DNA from: Kitasatospora indigofera | Lineage (GTDB): Bacteria > Actinomycetota > Actinomycetes > Streptomycetales > Streptomycetaceae | Direction: 5' to 3' | Assembly: GCF_014655955.1 (NCBI RefSeq) | Contig: NZ_BNBO01000012.1 | Location: forward strand, 1-64,000 | Length of the DNA: 64,000 bases | Shown here: positions 51,288 through 60,155 of the stretch, one piece after another | How the letters are laid out: each line of letters opens with the position of its first letter | How positions within the stretch are numbered: position 1 is the stretch's first letter | Program-made: the position numbers and the translations under genes | The notes under the pieces: model-generated | Seen by the model: only the letters and a program-made list of their open reading frames with translations | Told to the model about the DNA's origin: nothing | The model's database searches: none

Positions 51288-54248
51288 TCAGGAGCTGATG
51301 ATCTCCAGGAAGGGCTGACGGGCCGCGTTCTCCCGGCTGTTGAGGTTGACGGCCAGGCCCACCGCGCCGAGCGGCTGCCAGACCGCGAGGGTCAGCTCGC
51401 CGCCGGCCGCCGCGGCCACGGCGGCGGTGACGTCCAGGCCGGCCCAGTCCGCCACGTCGCAGACCCGGCCGGTGCCGAGGGCGGCGCCGAGCGAGGGTGA
51501 GCGGTTCCAGGTCACCGCGGTCTCCGTCCAGGCCTCGCCGCCGGTGGCGAAGGCCTGCAGCGAGGCCTGGGTACCGCCGGAGTCGGCCACCGCCCCGTAC
51601 GTCCACAGCACCGCCCGGCGGACCGTCCCCCGGACGGCCGGGACGTCGAAGCCGAGCAGCGCCCTGCGGCCGAAACCGCTCCCGGCGGTGTTGGTGTTCT
51701 TCACCGTGAGGGTGCTCGCCGTACCGTAGTTGGTGTCGCCGTAGGTGCCGTCCCGCAGGTAGCCGTCCCGGGTGGGGGCGAGGGCCGCGGCGACGGCGCC
51801 GGCGGGCGTACCGGTCCTGCTGAGCGTGACGGTACGGCCGGCGCCCTGCGCCCCGCCGACCTCCACCAGCAGCTCCACCGCACCGTCCACCGACAGCACG
51901 GTGACCCCGGGACCGGCCACCGCGCCCAGGTAGCCGGAGCGGGCGACGGTGACGGTGACGGTCGCCGACGCCCGCGACGGGTCGCAGACCGTGATCGCCA
52001 GCTCGCCCGCGGACTCCCGCAGCAGCACCGAGGCGGGCGCCGACACGGTGACCGGCCCGGCCGTCCCCGCGGCGAAGAAGTTGGCCGCGGTGACCCCCGA
52101 GGCACTGTCCGAAACGGCCTGCGCCGAAGCGGTGTTGGCGAGCACGGTGACGGTGGGCGCGGCCGCCCTGGCGGCCGCCGCCGCGGCGTCCGCGCCCGGC
52201 ATCAGCAGATAGGCGTAGGCGGCGTCGGCCGGGTCCGTCCCGTGGTCGAACCAGACCGTCAGATAGCGCCGGGTCAGTGCCTGCGTACTCCCGTTGACGT
52301 TGATGTCGTGCCAACTGCCGCTCCGCTCCTCGCGGGTGGCGTTCACCGTCGCCCCGCCGGGGAAGACGTACCCGCCGAAGCCGGCGACCGCCAGCGACCG
52401 GACCCCGGTCAGCCGCCCGGACCAGCCAAGGGTGTCGGGCTGCCGGACACCGTCCACCGTGAGGACGTGCGTGCCGGCAGCGCCCAGGTTGCGGTTGTCC
52501 ACGACCGTCTCCACCGGCACGCCGTCCGCACAGCTGATGCCCGCGCCCAGGCAGACGATCGAATCGTCCAGCAGGAACCAGGACTTGCGGCCGCTCAGGG
52601 TGGAGGACAGTCCGCGGACGTCCTGGCCGACCGCCGCGTAGCTGCCGTCCGTGGCGCCGCCCGCCCAGACGGCGGCGGGCCGCGCGGCGCCCCAGGCACC
52701 GCCCGCGGCGTCGGCCAGCGGCTTGCGCGACACGGTGGTGCCGGGCAGCCGGTACGGGTCCACCGTCGGCCAGAACGCGTCCGAGTACTGGCCGTTGCCG
52801 TAGTCGGCGCCCCACCAGGCCAGCAGGCCGCTGTTGGTGTGCCAGCCACGGAGGTTCTCCCCGTTGCCGGTCTCGTAGAAGGTGGTGCGGGCCGAACAGA
52901 GGCTCAGCGAGGCCGCCCAGCCCGGCCGCCGCACCACCGCCCGGTCCATCGCGAACACCCGGGCTCCGGCCGGCTCGCCGCTCGCCGTCACCGAGCTGTC
53001 GGCCAGCAACTGCTGCGCCCGGGCGAGTTCGGGCAGGTCGACGGCCGCGTTCGCGAGGTAGGGGCGGTAGTGGTCGCGGGTGATCCAGCCCTTCACGGCG
53101 GCCCGCCAGCCGGCGGACTGCGCGGCCGGGGCGGCGCCCGAGTCGGCGAGCCGCAGGATGTGGCCGATGATCGCGTGCCCGCGCCCGTGGTCGTCCTGCT
53201 GGAGCTGGAGCAGGTCGGCGCTCTGCAGGCCCCGGCTGGGGGCGCGGCCCGACACCGAGTCCATCACCAGTCCGTTGTACAGGAACGGCGCGTAGGCGGC
53301 GCCGACCGAGTCGAAGACGGTCTGGCGCAAGGGATCGCCGATCTGCCAGGCGGACCCGGCGAGCAGGGCGAAGAGCTTGCTCAGCCCGCCGAGCATCACC
53401 TCGCCGTACGAGCCGGTGTACGGGACCCAGGTGTGCTGCACGAACGAGCCGTCGGCGTAGAGGCCGTCACCGCTGCGCACGTACGGGAAGACCGGGGAGA
53501 GGGCTCCCGCGGCGGTGGTGAGCTTGGCCGGACTCCGACCCAGCACCCCGCGCAGGGCGAGCACCCGGCAGAGGTCGACCCGGTTGGCGCCGGTGCTGGT
53601 GCCCGTGTAGGAGGCGACCCTCGCGTCCGGCACCTGCCGGTCGACGGCGGCGAGTTGCCCGCTCAGCGAGGCGGCGGTGAGCAGCTCGTAGGCCAGCACG
53701 CAGGTGTCCAGCAGCGCCTGCGGCGCGCCGATCTGCCAGTCCCACCAGTTGCCGTAGGCGGTGGCGGTGGGGGTGTAGGCGCTCGCCCGGAGGTGGTCGA
53801 GGCCGGCGGCGATCGCCGCGCCGAGGCCGGCGTCCCCGGTGAGCCCGGTGCCGGGCTGCGCCCAGGCCAGCGCCATCGTGCGCAGCCGTACGTAGCTGCC
53901 GGTGATGTTGGCGGAGACGCTGCCGAGCGGCAGGTCCGGCCAGAGCGAGCCGGTACCGGGCGCCATGGTGCCGTACAGCGCCCCGGCCCGGTCGCCGAGG
54001 CCGCGCAGGGCGGTGGCGTACGGCTCGGCGGCGGGGGCGAAGCCGGTGCCGGTGAGCAGGTCGCGCCAGCGGAGCCGGAGCACGTCGTAGGCGTCGGCGG
54101 CGGCCCGGGCGGGCGCGGCGGAGAGCAGCAGCGATCCGGCGAGGGCGGATCCGGCGGCGAGCCGGAGCACTCCTCGGCGGGACGGCCCGGCCGGACCGGA
54201 CGACGGGGTCGCTTCGCAGGGGGTGAGGTCGTGCGGGTCGGCGCTCAT
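51288..54248 (-). CDS. PL8 polysaccharide lyase with C-terminal DNRLRE-type module
   Basis: This 986-residue secreted lyase degrades an acidic polysaccharide such as hyaluronan, chondroitin or xanthan by beta-elimination. The N-terminus has a Tat signal (SRRGVLRLAAGSALAGS, residues 23-39). The (alpha/alpha) domain shows NWWDWQIGAPQALLDT (167-182). The catalytic Asn222 lies in TGANRVD, His272 and Tyr281 in DGSFVQHTWVPYTGSYG; these spacings (50 and 9 residues) equal those of characterised hyaluronate lyases. A beta-sandwich middle domain follows. Residues about 825-986 form a DNRLRE/CBM96-like module (DGYLRDGTYGDTNYG, then AWTETAVTWN). AAGGAG lies 4 bases before the ATG. A LacI-type operator and promoter lie about 110 bases upstream. 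Confidence 0.93.
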   Translation of the reverse strand: MSADPHDLTPCEATPSSGPAGPSRRGVLRLAAGSALAGSLLLSAAPARAAADAYDVLRLRWRDLLTGTGFAPAAEPYATALRGLGDRAGALYGTMAPGTGSLWPDLPLGSVSANITGSYVRLRTMALAWAQPGTGLTGDAGLGAAIAAGLDHLRASAYTPTATAYGNWWDWQIGAPQALLDTCVLAYELLTAASLSGQLAAVDRQVPDARVASYTGTSTGANRVDLCRVLALRGVLGRSPAKLTTAAGALSPVFPYVRSGDGLYADGSFVQHTWVPYTGSYGEVMLGGLSKLFALLAGSAWQIGDPLRQTVFDSVGAAYAPFLYNGLVMDSVSGRAPSRGLQSADLLQLQQDDHGRGHAIIGHILRLADSGAAPAAQSAGWRAAVKGWITRDHYRPYLANAAVDLPELARAQQLLADSSVTASGEPAGARVFAMDRAVVRRPGWAASLSLCSARTTFYETGNGENLRGWHTNSGLLAWWGADYGNGQYSDAFWPTVDPYRLPGTTVSRKPLADAAGGAWGAARPAAVWAGGATDGSYAAVGQDVRGLSSTLSGRKSWFLLDDSIVCLGAGISCADGVPVETVVDNRNLGAAGTHVLTVDGVRQPDTLGWSGRLTGVRSLAVAGFGGYVFPGGATVNATREERSGSWHDINVNGSTQALTRRYLTVWFDHGTDPADAAYAYLLMPGADAAAAAARAAAPTVTVLANTASAQAVSDSASGVTAANFFAAGTAGPVTVSAPASVLLRESAGELAITVCDPSRASATVTVTVARSGYLGAVAGPGVTVLSVDGAVELLVEVGGAQGAGRTVTLSRTGTPAGAVAAALAPTRDGYLRDGTYGDTNYGTASTLTVKNTNTAGSGFGRRALLGFDVPAVRGTVRRAVLWTYGAVADSGGTQASLQAFATGGEAWTETAVTWNRSPSLGAALGTGRVCDVADWAGLDVTAAVAAAAGGELTLAVWQPLGAVGLAVNLNSRENAARQPFLEIISS

Positions 54249-54607
54249 CGGGCTCCTTGCCGGGGATCCGGGCAGCGGGGGGCCGCGGGGCGCTGTGGGG
54301 GGATGCGCGCCGCGGCGCCCGGCAGGAGCTGCTCCGGTCCGGGCGAGGCCGACGGTAAGCGCTTTCCTCGCACGCGTCAACGAACAGCGCGAACCTGGCG
54401 GCCCAGGGGCCGTCAGGCGGACGCGGGAGGGGAAGGCGAGGGGGGAGGACGACAGGGAAGAACGGGGACGGCCCACGGCAGGGGCGGTGGCGGGCCGGAC
54501 GGCGGGCCCGCCACCCGGCCCGGAGGCCCGGCCCGGAGGCCCGGCCGACGAACGGCCGACGGGACGTCCGGCCGGCTGTCGGCCGCCGGACGTCCCGTCA
54601 GCACCGC
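54249..54607. other. Leader and promoter region of the PL8 gene
   Basis: This 359-base gap contains the PL8 ribosome-binding site (AAGGAG at 54253-54258, minus strand), the promoter and operator at 54352-54380, and GC-rich low-complexity sequence with repeated GGCCGG/CCGGCC near 54480-54600. No further gene is supported. Confidence 0.5.
54352..54380 (-). promoter_or_regulatory. Promoter with LacI-family operator upstream of PL8
   Basis: On the minus strand TTGACG (54380-54375) is followed after 17 bases by TACCGT (54357-54352). The sequence GGAAAGCGCTTACC (54367-54354), a near-perfect palindrome around AAGCGCTT, covers the spacer end and the -10. This core is the common operator of LacI-family sugar repressors in actinomycetes, so induction of the lyase by a sugar product is likely. 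Confidence 0.6.
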
Positions 54608-54760
54608 TCAGGCGTGCTTCGCCGGACCTCGGCGCCGGTCCGGCCCCGGCTTCGACGCGTGGCCCTCCGCACGGTGCCGTGCGGCGGACGCGTTCAGACT
54701 GCCCCAGGCGAGTATCACGGCCAGCAGCAGCGGGGCGAGCATCAGGATCAGGATTCCCAT
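54608..54760 (-). CDS. Small membrane protein (50 residues)
   Basis: This short gene has an ATG at 54760 preceded by AGGAGG with 9 bases between. The product begins MGILILMLAPLLLAVILAWG, a single strong membrane helix, followed by a short basic tail (about 28 residues, rich in Arg, Lys and Pro) that would face the cytoplasm. The minus-strand frame ends with TGA at 54608-54610. No family is known to me. It lies between the PL8 and sigma-factor genes on the same strand, about 250 bases downstream of the sigma-factor stop. A structural or regulatory membrane role is possible. Confidence 0.6.
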   Translation of the reverse strand: MGILILMLAPLLLAVILAWGSLNASAARHRAEGHASKPGPDRRRGPAKHA

Positions 54761-54933
54761 GGGGTGGTTCCTCCTACGCTCGGCGGACTTTGGAACGACC
54801 TCCTACCCGCTCACGTCGGCGCGAATCCGCCGGATGCCCGGTCCGCGCCCATCCCGCCGCCGGACGGGCGGCCGCAGGCTCCGCAGCGGACGAACGTCCG
54901 TGCGCCAACGGCGGCGCAGCGGCAGGGCAGTAC

Positions 54934-54997
54934 GTGAACGGCAGGAGTGAACGGCCGCAGGAGAGCGGCGGCACGTGAACGGCGGCCCGTGAACGGC
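54934..54997 (+). repeat. Four copies of GTGAACGGC
   Basis: Exact 9-base copies start at 54934, 54947, 54975 and 54989, just downstream of the sigma-factor gene. Spacing is 13, 28 and 14 bases. Function unknown. Confidence 0.55.
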
Positions 54998-55010
54998 CGA
55001 GGACGCGCGG

Positions 55011-55913
55011 TCAGTCGTCGGTGAGCAGGCCGGCGCGCAGGCGCCCGAGGATCCGCAGCAGGATCCGGGAGACCTGCATCTGGGACAGTCCGAGCCGCTC
55101 GCCGATCTGCGCCTGGGTCAGCTCCGCCCCGAACCGCAGCGCGAGCACGGTCCGTTCGCGCTCCGGGAGCTCCGCCACCAGCGGCTTGAGGGATTCGAGG
55201 TGCACCGTCGCCTCGAAGCCCTTCTCCTCCACGGCGAACCGGTCCGCCGTCGTGCCGCCGCCGTCCCCGTCGTCCGGCGCGTCCAGCGACCGCGGGCAGT
55301 GCGCGTTGGCCGCCTTCTGCCCCTCCACGACCTCCCGCTCCGAAAGGTCCAGGTAGGCGGCGAGTTCGGCCACGGTGGGCGTCCGCTCGGAGCGCTGTTC
55401 CAGCTCGTCGCCGGCCTTGGCCAGGGCCAGCCTGAGCTCCTGCAGCCGGCGGGGGACGTGCACCATCCACCCGGTGTCGCGGAAGAACCGCTTGAGCTCC
55501 CCGCGGATGGTCGGCAGGGCGAAGGTCGGGAACTCCACCCCGGCGGACAGGTCGAACCCGTCGATGGCCTTGATCAGGCCCACCGTCCCCGCCTGGACGA
55601 TGTCCTCCATCGGTTCGCCGCGCCCGCGGTAGCGCGCGGCCGCGAACCGCACCAGGGTCAGGTTCAGCTCGACCAGCGTCCCGCGGACGTAGGAGTACTC
55701 GCGGGTGCCCTGCTCCAGCCGGCCGAGCCGGACGAACAGCTCCTTGGACAGGGCCCGGGCGTCGGCCGGCCCGAGCGTCCCGAGGTCCTCACCCGGGCGG
55801 ACCGTCCGGAACGGCGGCGCCGGCAGGGCTGCCGGGCCGTCGGCGGACCGGTCCCGGGACGGTGCCGCGGGCCCCCCGTCGGGAAGTGGTTTCACGTCTC
55901 GCAGAGCCGGCAT
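55011..55913 (-). CDS. SigB/SigF/SigG-family RNA polymerase sigma factor
   Basis: This 300-residue stress- or sporulation-type sigma factor lacks region 1.1. Region 2 covers about 85-150, with NLTLVRFAAARYRGRGEPME, DIVQAGTVGLIKAIDGFDLS and the -10 recognition part FPTFALPTIRGELKRFFRD. Region 3 includes WMVHVPRRLQEL. Region 4 near 240-295 has LPERERTVLALRFGAELTQA and the HTH QIGERLGLSQMQVSRILLR. Such factors are usually held by an RsbW-like anti-sigma factor; none is adjacent here, though an unlinked RsbW-like gene lies at 14924. It is transcribed alone. Confidence 0.93.
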   Translation of the reverse strand: MPALRDVKPLPDGGPAAPSRDRSADGPAALPAPPFRTVRPGEDLGTLGPADARALSKELFVRLGRLEQGTREYSYVRGTLVELNLTLVRFAAARYRGRGEPMEDIVQAGTVGLIKAIDGFDLSAGVEFPTFALPTIRGELKRFFRDTGWMVHVPRRLQELRLALAKAGDELEQRSERTPTVAELAAYLDLSEREVVEGQKAANAHCPRSLDAPDDGDGGGTTADRFAVEEKGFEATVHLESLKPLVAELPERERTVLALRFGAELTQAQIGERLGLSQMQVSRILLRILGRLRAGLLTDD

Positions 55914-56200
55914 GAGGTTTCCTTCCGCTGGTCGGGCCTGACGTTGTCCTCCGACCCTTCGTACCCACGCACCGGCACCGGGCGCAAACCCGATGCCCGG
56001 AATGTCCCGTTTTCATGGCTCTTCGCCATGACATGTCCCACATCCGCGCGGCCCCGACGGAGCCGGCCCGCGCCGGCCTCCCGCCCGGGGCGACCCCCGG
56101 CAGCGCGACGCCGTCCGGGACCTGGACGGGCCCCGGACGGCGAGCGGTGCGGCGTGCGCGTGCCGCTGTGCGGTGCGCGCGGTGCGCGGTGCGCGGCGGG

Positions 56201-57799
56201 TCAGCTGACGCTGACCGCGCTCCAGGCCGCGGCGACCGCGTTGTACTCGGCGCTGCCCGCGCCGTACAGGTCCTTGGCGGCGCTCAGCGAGGCGACCCGC
56301 GCGCCCTTGTAATTGGTGGTGGACGTCATGTAGACGGTCAGCGCCCGGTACCAGATCCTGGCGACCTTGTCGTTGCCGATGCCGGTCACCGTGGAGCCGT
56401 TGCAGGTCGGGCTGTTGTAGGCGACGCCCTTGACCGTCTTGGCGCCGCTGCCCTCACTGGCCAGGTAGAACCAGTGGTTGCCCACCCCCGAGGAGTTGTG
56501 CACGTCGAGCTGGGCGACCTTCTTGCTCCAGCAGTCGGCGGAGGCGCCGTCCAGCGAGGGCTTGTCCATCCGGCGCAGCCACGGCGGCGTGGACTGGTCG
56601 CTGAACAGGTAGTCCGGGGTGTCGACGGCGTTGTTGGCGTACCACTCCACCATGGTGCCGAAGATGTCGCTGGTGGCCTCGTTCAGCCCGCCGGACTCGC
56701 CGCTGTAGCGGAGGTTGGCGGTCGCGCTGGTGACGCCGTGGGTCATCTCGTGGCCCATGGTGTCGAGGTCGACCTGCTCGGGGTCGGTCACCCCGTCGCC
56801 GTCGCCGGTCATCATGCAGAAGCAGGCGTCGGACCACTGGGCGTTGTCCCACTTGGTGCCGACGTGCACGAAGACGGTGGCGCCCTTGCCGTCGTTCTTG
56901 ATGCCGCTCCGGCCGAAGGTGTTCTTGTAGTAGTCGTAGGTCCAGGCCGTGTTGGCGTGGGCGTCCACGGCGGCGGTCGCCCGGTCGGTGGAGAACTTCT
57001 TGCCGTCGCCCCAGACGTTGTCCGCGTCGGTGAACAGCACGCCGGAGGTGGCGCCGATGGAGTTCGCGGAGGCGTTGCGGGCGTCCCGGGTGCTGTGCCC
57101 GCGGACGGCGTCGACCAGGGCGTAGCCGCCGCCGGTCTGGGCCGTGGTCTCGATGCCCACCGTGCCGGTGTACTCGGACTTCCCGGTGCCGGTGGCCTCC
57201 TGATCGGCGTCGTAGGCCTCGATCTGGTCGCCGGTGGTGGCGTCGGTGACGACGATCCGGCTCGCGGGCTGGCCGTGCTCGCCGACGCCCGCGACGGTGG
57301 TCCGCCAGGCGAGCCGGGGCGTGCCGTCGGCGGCCCAGACGACCAGCTCGGGGCTGCTGGTGGCGGCCGTGATGCCGGGCGCCTGGCCCAGCGCGCGGCC
57401 GGCCGTGGTCTCGGCGGGGACGGCGGGGACGGTGGACTTCACGGCGGCGTCGTGCGCGGCCGCCCGGGAGGAGTCCTTCAGCCGGCCCTTCGCGTCCTGA
57501 TGGACCACCAGGTCGCCGCCGACGACGGGGAGCCCGCGGTAGGTGCGGTCGAGACGGACGTGCTGGCTGCCGTCCGGGTCGATGACGACGTCCTTGACCT
57601 GGAGGTCCTGGCCGGCGCCGAAGCCGAAGACCGAGGCGTTGCGGGTGACGTTGGCCTTGGCGTGGGCGATCGCCGTGTCGCGGGTGGTGACGGCGGCGGC
57701 CGATCCGGTCTGGACGGTCACGGCGAGAAGCGCCGTGGTGGCGGCGACCGCTATCGCTGCGGGTAGGGTGCGACGGCGGCGCGCGGAGATGGGGCTCAC
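56201..57799 (-). CDS. Secreted M4 (thermolysin-family) metallopeptidase
   Basis: This is a 532-residue preproenzyme. The GTG at 57799 was chosen because AGGAG lies 5 bases upstream and gives a standard signal peptide; the frame is open about 20 codons further. The propeptide (about 36-205) has FTP and PepSY parts (VRLDRTYRGLPVVGGDLVVH, then LAWRTTV). The mature enzyme starts near 208 and carries the zinc motif H350-E-M-T-H354, third ligand E374 in GGLNEATSD, and the proton-donor region VHNSSGVGNHWFY. It ends DLYGAGSAEYNAVAAAWSAV. It hydrolyses proteins outside the cell. The decayed copy at 29046-29690 matches its C-terminus. Confidence 0.94.
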   Translation of the reverse strand: MSPISARRRRTLPAAIAVAATTALLAVTVQTGSAAAVTTRDTAIAHAKANVTRNASVFGFGAGQDLQVKDVVIDPDGSQHVRLDRTYRGLPVVGGDLVVHQDAKGRLKDSSRAAAHDAAVKSTVPAVPAETTAGRALGQAPGITAATSSPELVVWAADGTPRLAWRTTVAGVGEHGQPASRIVVTDATTGDQIEAYDADQEATGTGKSEYTGTVGIETTAQTGGGYALVDAVRGHSTRDARNASANSIGATSGVLFTDADNVWGDGKKFSTDRATAAVDAHANTAWTYDYYKNTFGRSGIKNDGKGATVFVHVGTKWDNAQWSDACFCMMTGDGDGVTDPEQVDLDTMGHEMTHGVTSATANLRYSGESGGLNEATSDIFGTMVEWYANNAVDTPDYLFSDQSTPPWLRRMDKPSLDGASADCWSKKVAQLDVHNSSGVGNHWFYLASEGSGAKTVKGVAYNSPTCNGSTVTGIGNDKVARIWYRALTVYMTSTTNYKGARVASLSAAKDLYGAGSAEYNAVAAAWSAVSVS

Positions 57800-58114
57800 G
57801 CTGACTCCTGTGGGGGTAGCTGCAGGGATTGAGCTGCCCAGAGTTTGACGATGAGCAGACAACCAGCGCTATGCACCGGAGCGAAGCTTGACCAATTCGT
57901 AGCCAAAAACGATCAGATTCGGTCAGAGTGGGTACCGGTGACCAGGCCTGACGGACCGCCTCCCCCGCCCCCGGGGCCCCACCCTCCCCGGGCGGTCGTC
58001 CGCCCCCGCCGGCCGACCGGCCTTCGACCCGGCCGGGAATCGATGAGCCCTGGTGACCGGTCCGCTGCATGGGCGAACTGGCCGGACCAGGACGAGATCG
58101 GGTTGACTGGTCCG
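57800..58114. other. Divergent promoter region, protease / SUKH-like gene
   Basis: This 315-base gap upstream of both genes has an AT-richer part near 57840-57935. On the minus strand TTGGTC (57895-57890) followed after 16 bases by CATAGC is a possible protease promoter. The SUKH-like frame is open from 57845, with alternative ATGs at 58043 and 58115, so part of this gap may be coding. Confidence 0.4.
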
Positions 58115-59008
58115 ATGTCACCGACACCGGAGCGGTCCCGCAGTGGCCTCATCGCCATGGTCCAGAACCTGTTGGACGGCCATGGTCCGGAACACCGGGA
58201 GCAGGCAACGGTCCTCCAGCTTCCCGAGGAGACGGACCCGGACGAGTTCGCGGAGCTCGTCTCCGTACTGGGCGAGTGGTCGGGCCGGCCTCGGAGCCTG
58301 GCCATGGACCGCTTCGTCGACCCGACCGTCACCCGGAAGTCGGGCCTCGCGCTGCTGGAAGCGTTCGGCGACGAGCTGGTGGAGCTGGCCGGCTGGGGAT
58401 ACCGGGCCCACTGGATCGGCCTGGGCCGGATCGCCATCGGCGGCGGACCCGGAACCCGGCCGGTCGTGGTCGTCGCGAACCGCCCGGACCCCGCATGGGC
58501 CGGGCTCCCCGCAACAAGCAGCTGGGTCGAGAGACTCTGCGCGATCACCGGCTGGAAGCCGGGAGAGGGCCCCGTCGTCGACTGGCAGGCCACGGAGACC
58601 GCGCTGGGGGCCACCCTGCCGAAGGAGTACAAGGAAATCGTCGACGTGTTCGGCTCCGGCAGCTTCGACGGATACGTCGACCTTCTCGTCCCGAACGACC
58701 GGGACCTCGACCTCATCGCGTGGTCCAGGACCGCTGCCGACCGGTTCGCTCCGCGGCCGAGCTTTCCGGCGCCGCACGGGCTGCTCCAATGGGGCAGCTC
58801 CGAGCAGGAAATCGACTTCGCCTGGCAGACCGGCGCGGCCGACCCGTCCGACTGGCCTGTGCTCGTCCGTGCGGACCGCTACGACGAATGGCAGCGGTTC
58901 GACTGCAGCCTGGGCGAGTTCCTCGTCCGGCTGCTCACCGACACCAGTTTCGGCTTCGAACCGAGCAGCCTGCTGGAGAGCCACTTCTTCGACAGCTGGG
59001 ACCGCTGA
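58115..59008 (+). CDS. SMI1/KNR4 (SUKH)-like protein
   Basis: This 297-residue cytoplasmic protein has a C-terminal SUKH-type domain (about 150-297: WQATETALGATLPKEYKEIV, DVFGSGSFDGYVDLLVPNDR, LLQWGSSEQEIDFAW). The N-terminal half (LLDGHGPEHREQATVLQLPE, then GWGYRAHWIGLGRIAIGGGP) is a separate domain I do not recognise. SUKH proteins are often immunity proteins against secreted nuclease toxins, but free-standing genomic copies with no toxin next to them are common, and no toxin is present here. The ATG at 58115 is the latest start that keeps the conserved part; earlier ATGs at 58043 or 57845 are possible. Confidence 0.7.
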   Translation: MSPTPERSRSGLIAMVQNLLDGHGPEHREQATVLQLPEETDPDEFAELVSVLGEWSGRPRSLAMDRFVDPTVTRKSGLALLEAFGDELVELAGWGYRAHWIGLGRIAIGGGPGTRPVVVVANRPDPAWAGLPATSSWVERLCAITGWKPGEGPVVDWQATETALGATLPKEYKEIVDVFGSGSFDGYVDLLVPNDRDLDLIAWSRTAADRFAPRPSFPAPHGLLQWGSSEQEIDFAWQTGAADPSDWPVLVRADRYDEWQRFDCSLGEFLVRLLTDTSFGFEPSSLLESHFFDSWDR

Positions 59009-59128
59009 TCGCAGCGGTGCCCCTCCCACCGGTCACCGGCGGGCGCACAGCCGGCCGGTGACCGTCCAGGGCCGGAAGCCGCCAGGCCACGGACGACTGC
59101 GGGGGCAGTGACGAGCACGGAGAGTACG

Positions 59129-59716
59129 TCAGTCATGGCGTTCCGGCGCGGGATCGCCCGCGCTCCGCGTCGCCGGCCGGGCGGTGCCGGCGTGCTCCAG
59201 GCCGTCGTGCAGGTAGAGCACGCCCGCCGTGGCCGGGGAGCGGCAGACGGCGGCGAACCAGGCCCGTTGCTCGGGCTGCAGACGGGGCCACCAGCCGGCC
59301 GGGGTGCGCCAGGCCGCCTGGTCGTGCTCGGCACTGAGGGCGACCGCCGTCCCGGCAGGCAGGACCCCGGCGTCGAAGCAGAAGTCGATCACCGGCGGCC
59401 AGCCCCCGGCGGCGCTGCGGTGGTCGACGGCGAGCAGTCGCAGCGCCCGGGCGGGGACGAGTCCGGTCTCCTCGGCCAGTTCGCGCAGGGCGGTCCCGTA
59501 CGGGCGCTCGCCCGGGTCCGCGAGCCCTCCCGGCGGCTGCCACCAGGGGGGATGGCCCGGGTAGGGGTGGGCCTGGTGCAGCATCAGGAGCCGCCCGCGC
59601 GGATCGGCCAGCAGCAGGCTCGCGGAGACCACGTGCTTGGGCAGCCCGGCGGTGAACTCGGCCACGGGCAATACCCGGTGCTGCCGGTCGCGCGTCGGCG
59701 GCGTACCGGTGGCCAT
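59129..59716 (-). CDS. NUDIX hydrolase
   Basis: This 195-residue nucleoside-diphosphate-type hydrolase carries a full Nudix box: GGLADPGERPYGTALRELAE followed by ETGL, matching Gx5Ex7REUxEExGU, at about residues 60-83. The N-terminus (QHRVLPVAEFTAGLPKHVVS) and C-terminus (LDGLEHAG) are variable. The substrate is unknown; members act on NDP sugars, dinucleotides or oxidised nucleotides. It begins 1 base after the stop of the MazG-like gene, so the two are co-transcribed nucleotide-cleansing genes. Confidence 0.92.
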   Translation of the reverse strand: MATGTPPTRDRQHRVLPVAEFTAGLPKHVVSASLLLADPRGRLLMLHQAHPYPGHPPWWQPPGGLADPGERPYGTALRELAEETGLVPARALRLLAVDHRSAAGGWPPVIDFCFDAGVLPAGTAVALSAEHDQAAWRTPAGWWPRLQPEQRAWFAAVCRSPATAGVLYLHDGLEHAGTARPATRSAGDPAPERHD

Positions 59717-59717
59717 C

Positions 59718-60041
59718 TCAGCCCTGCCCCGGCCGGAGGTCGCGGGCCGCCAGCCGGCCCAGGTGCTCCTCGAAGGTCCGCCGCGGGTCGCCGCCCATCC
59801 GGGCCAGCAGCACCATGCCGGTGGTGATCACGTCGCAGGCCTCGGCCCGGACGTCGTCCCAGGAGTGCGAGTACCCCTTGCGGGGGTTCTCCCCCAGGGC
59901 TCCGATGGCGGCCTCGGCGACCTCCCCGACCTCTTCCTGCAGCTTGACGATCTGGATCAGCCAGCGCTGCTCGCCCTGCTGCTTCGATCGTGAATCAAGT
60001 TTTGCGGCCAGCGAGTTGATGATGTCCCAGGTGTCGTCCAC
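59718..60041 (-). CDS. MazG-like nucleotide pyrophosphohydrolase family protein
   Basis: This 107-residue all-alpha MazG-like protein has the acidic helix LQEEVGEVAEAAIGA (ExxE) followed by EACDVITTGMVLL (ExxxD), the two parts of the magnesium site. It is about half the length of full MazG and resembles single-domain housekeeping or phage-related members. It probably hydrolyses non-canonical NTPs. It forms an operon with the NUDIX gene downstream (1-base gap). Confidence 0.88.
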   Translation of the reverse strand: MDDTWDIINSLAAKLDSRSKQQGEQRWLIQIVKLQEEVGEVAEAAIGALGENPRKGYSHSWDDVRAEACDVITTGMVLLARMGGDPRRTFEEHLGRLAARDLRPGQG

Positions 60042-60155
60042 CCGGACGATGATGACCCTGTTCGATTCGCCCCCTCAACCCGGGAGGTTCCGGGAGCGCC
60101 CGGGCCGAAGCACCCGTTTTCGATCACCCCGGCCGCCGTCCGGCGACGCCCCCGC

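Noticed and set aside
52242..54950. Plus-strand open frame of about 900 codons across the PL8 gene
   Set aside because: Antisense to a gene with a complete active site; no recognisable domain.
56140..56200. GTGCGCGG-rich stretch as a structured element
   Set aside because: Looks like simple-sequence drift after the protease stop; no clear stem could be assigned.
58115..59008. Toxin-immunity pair at the SUKH-like gene
   Set aside because: No toxin, secretion domain or second immunity gene is adjacent, so only a SUKH-like fold is claimed.
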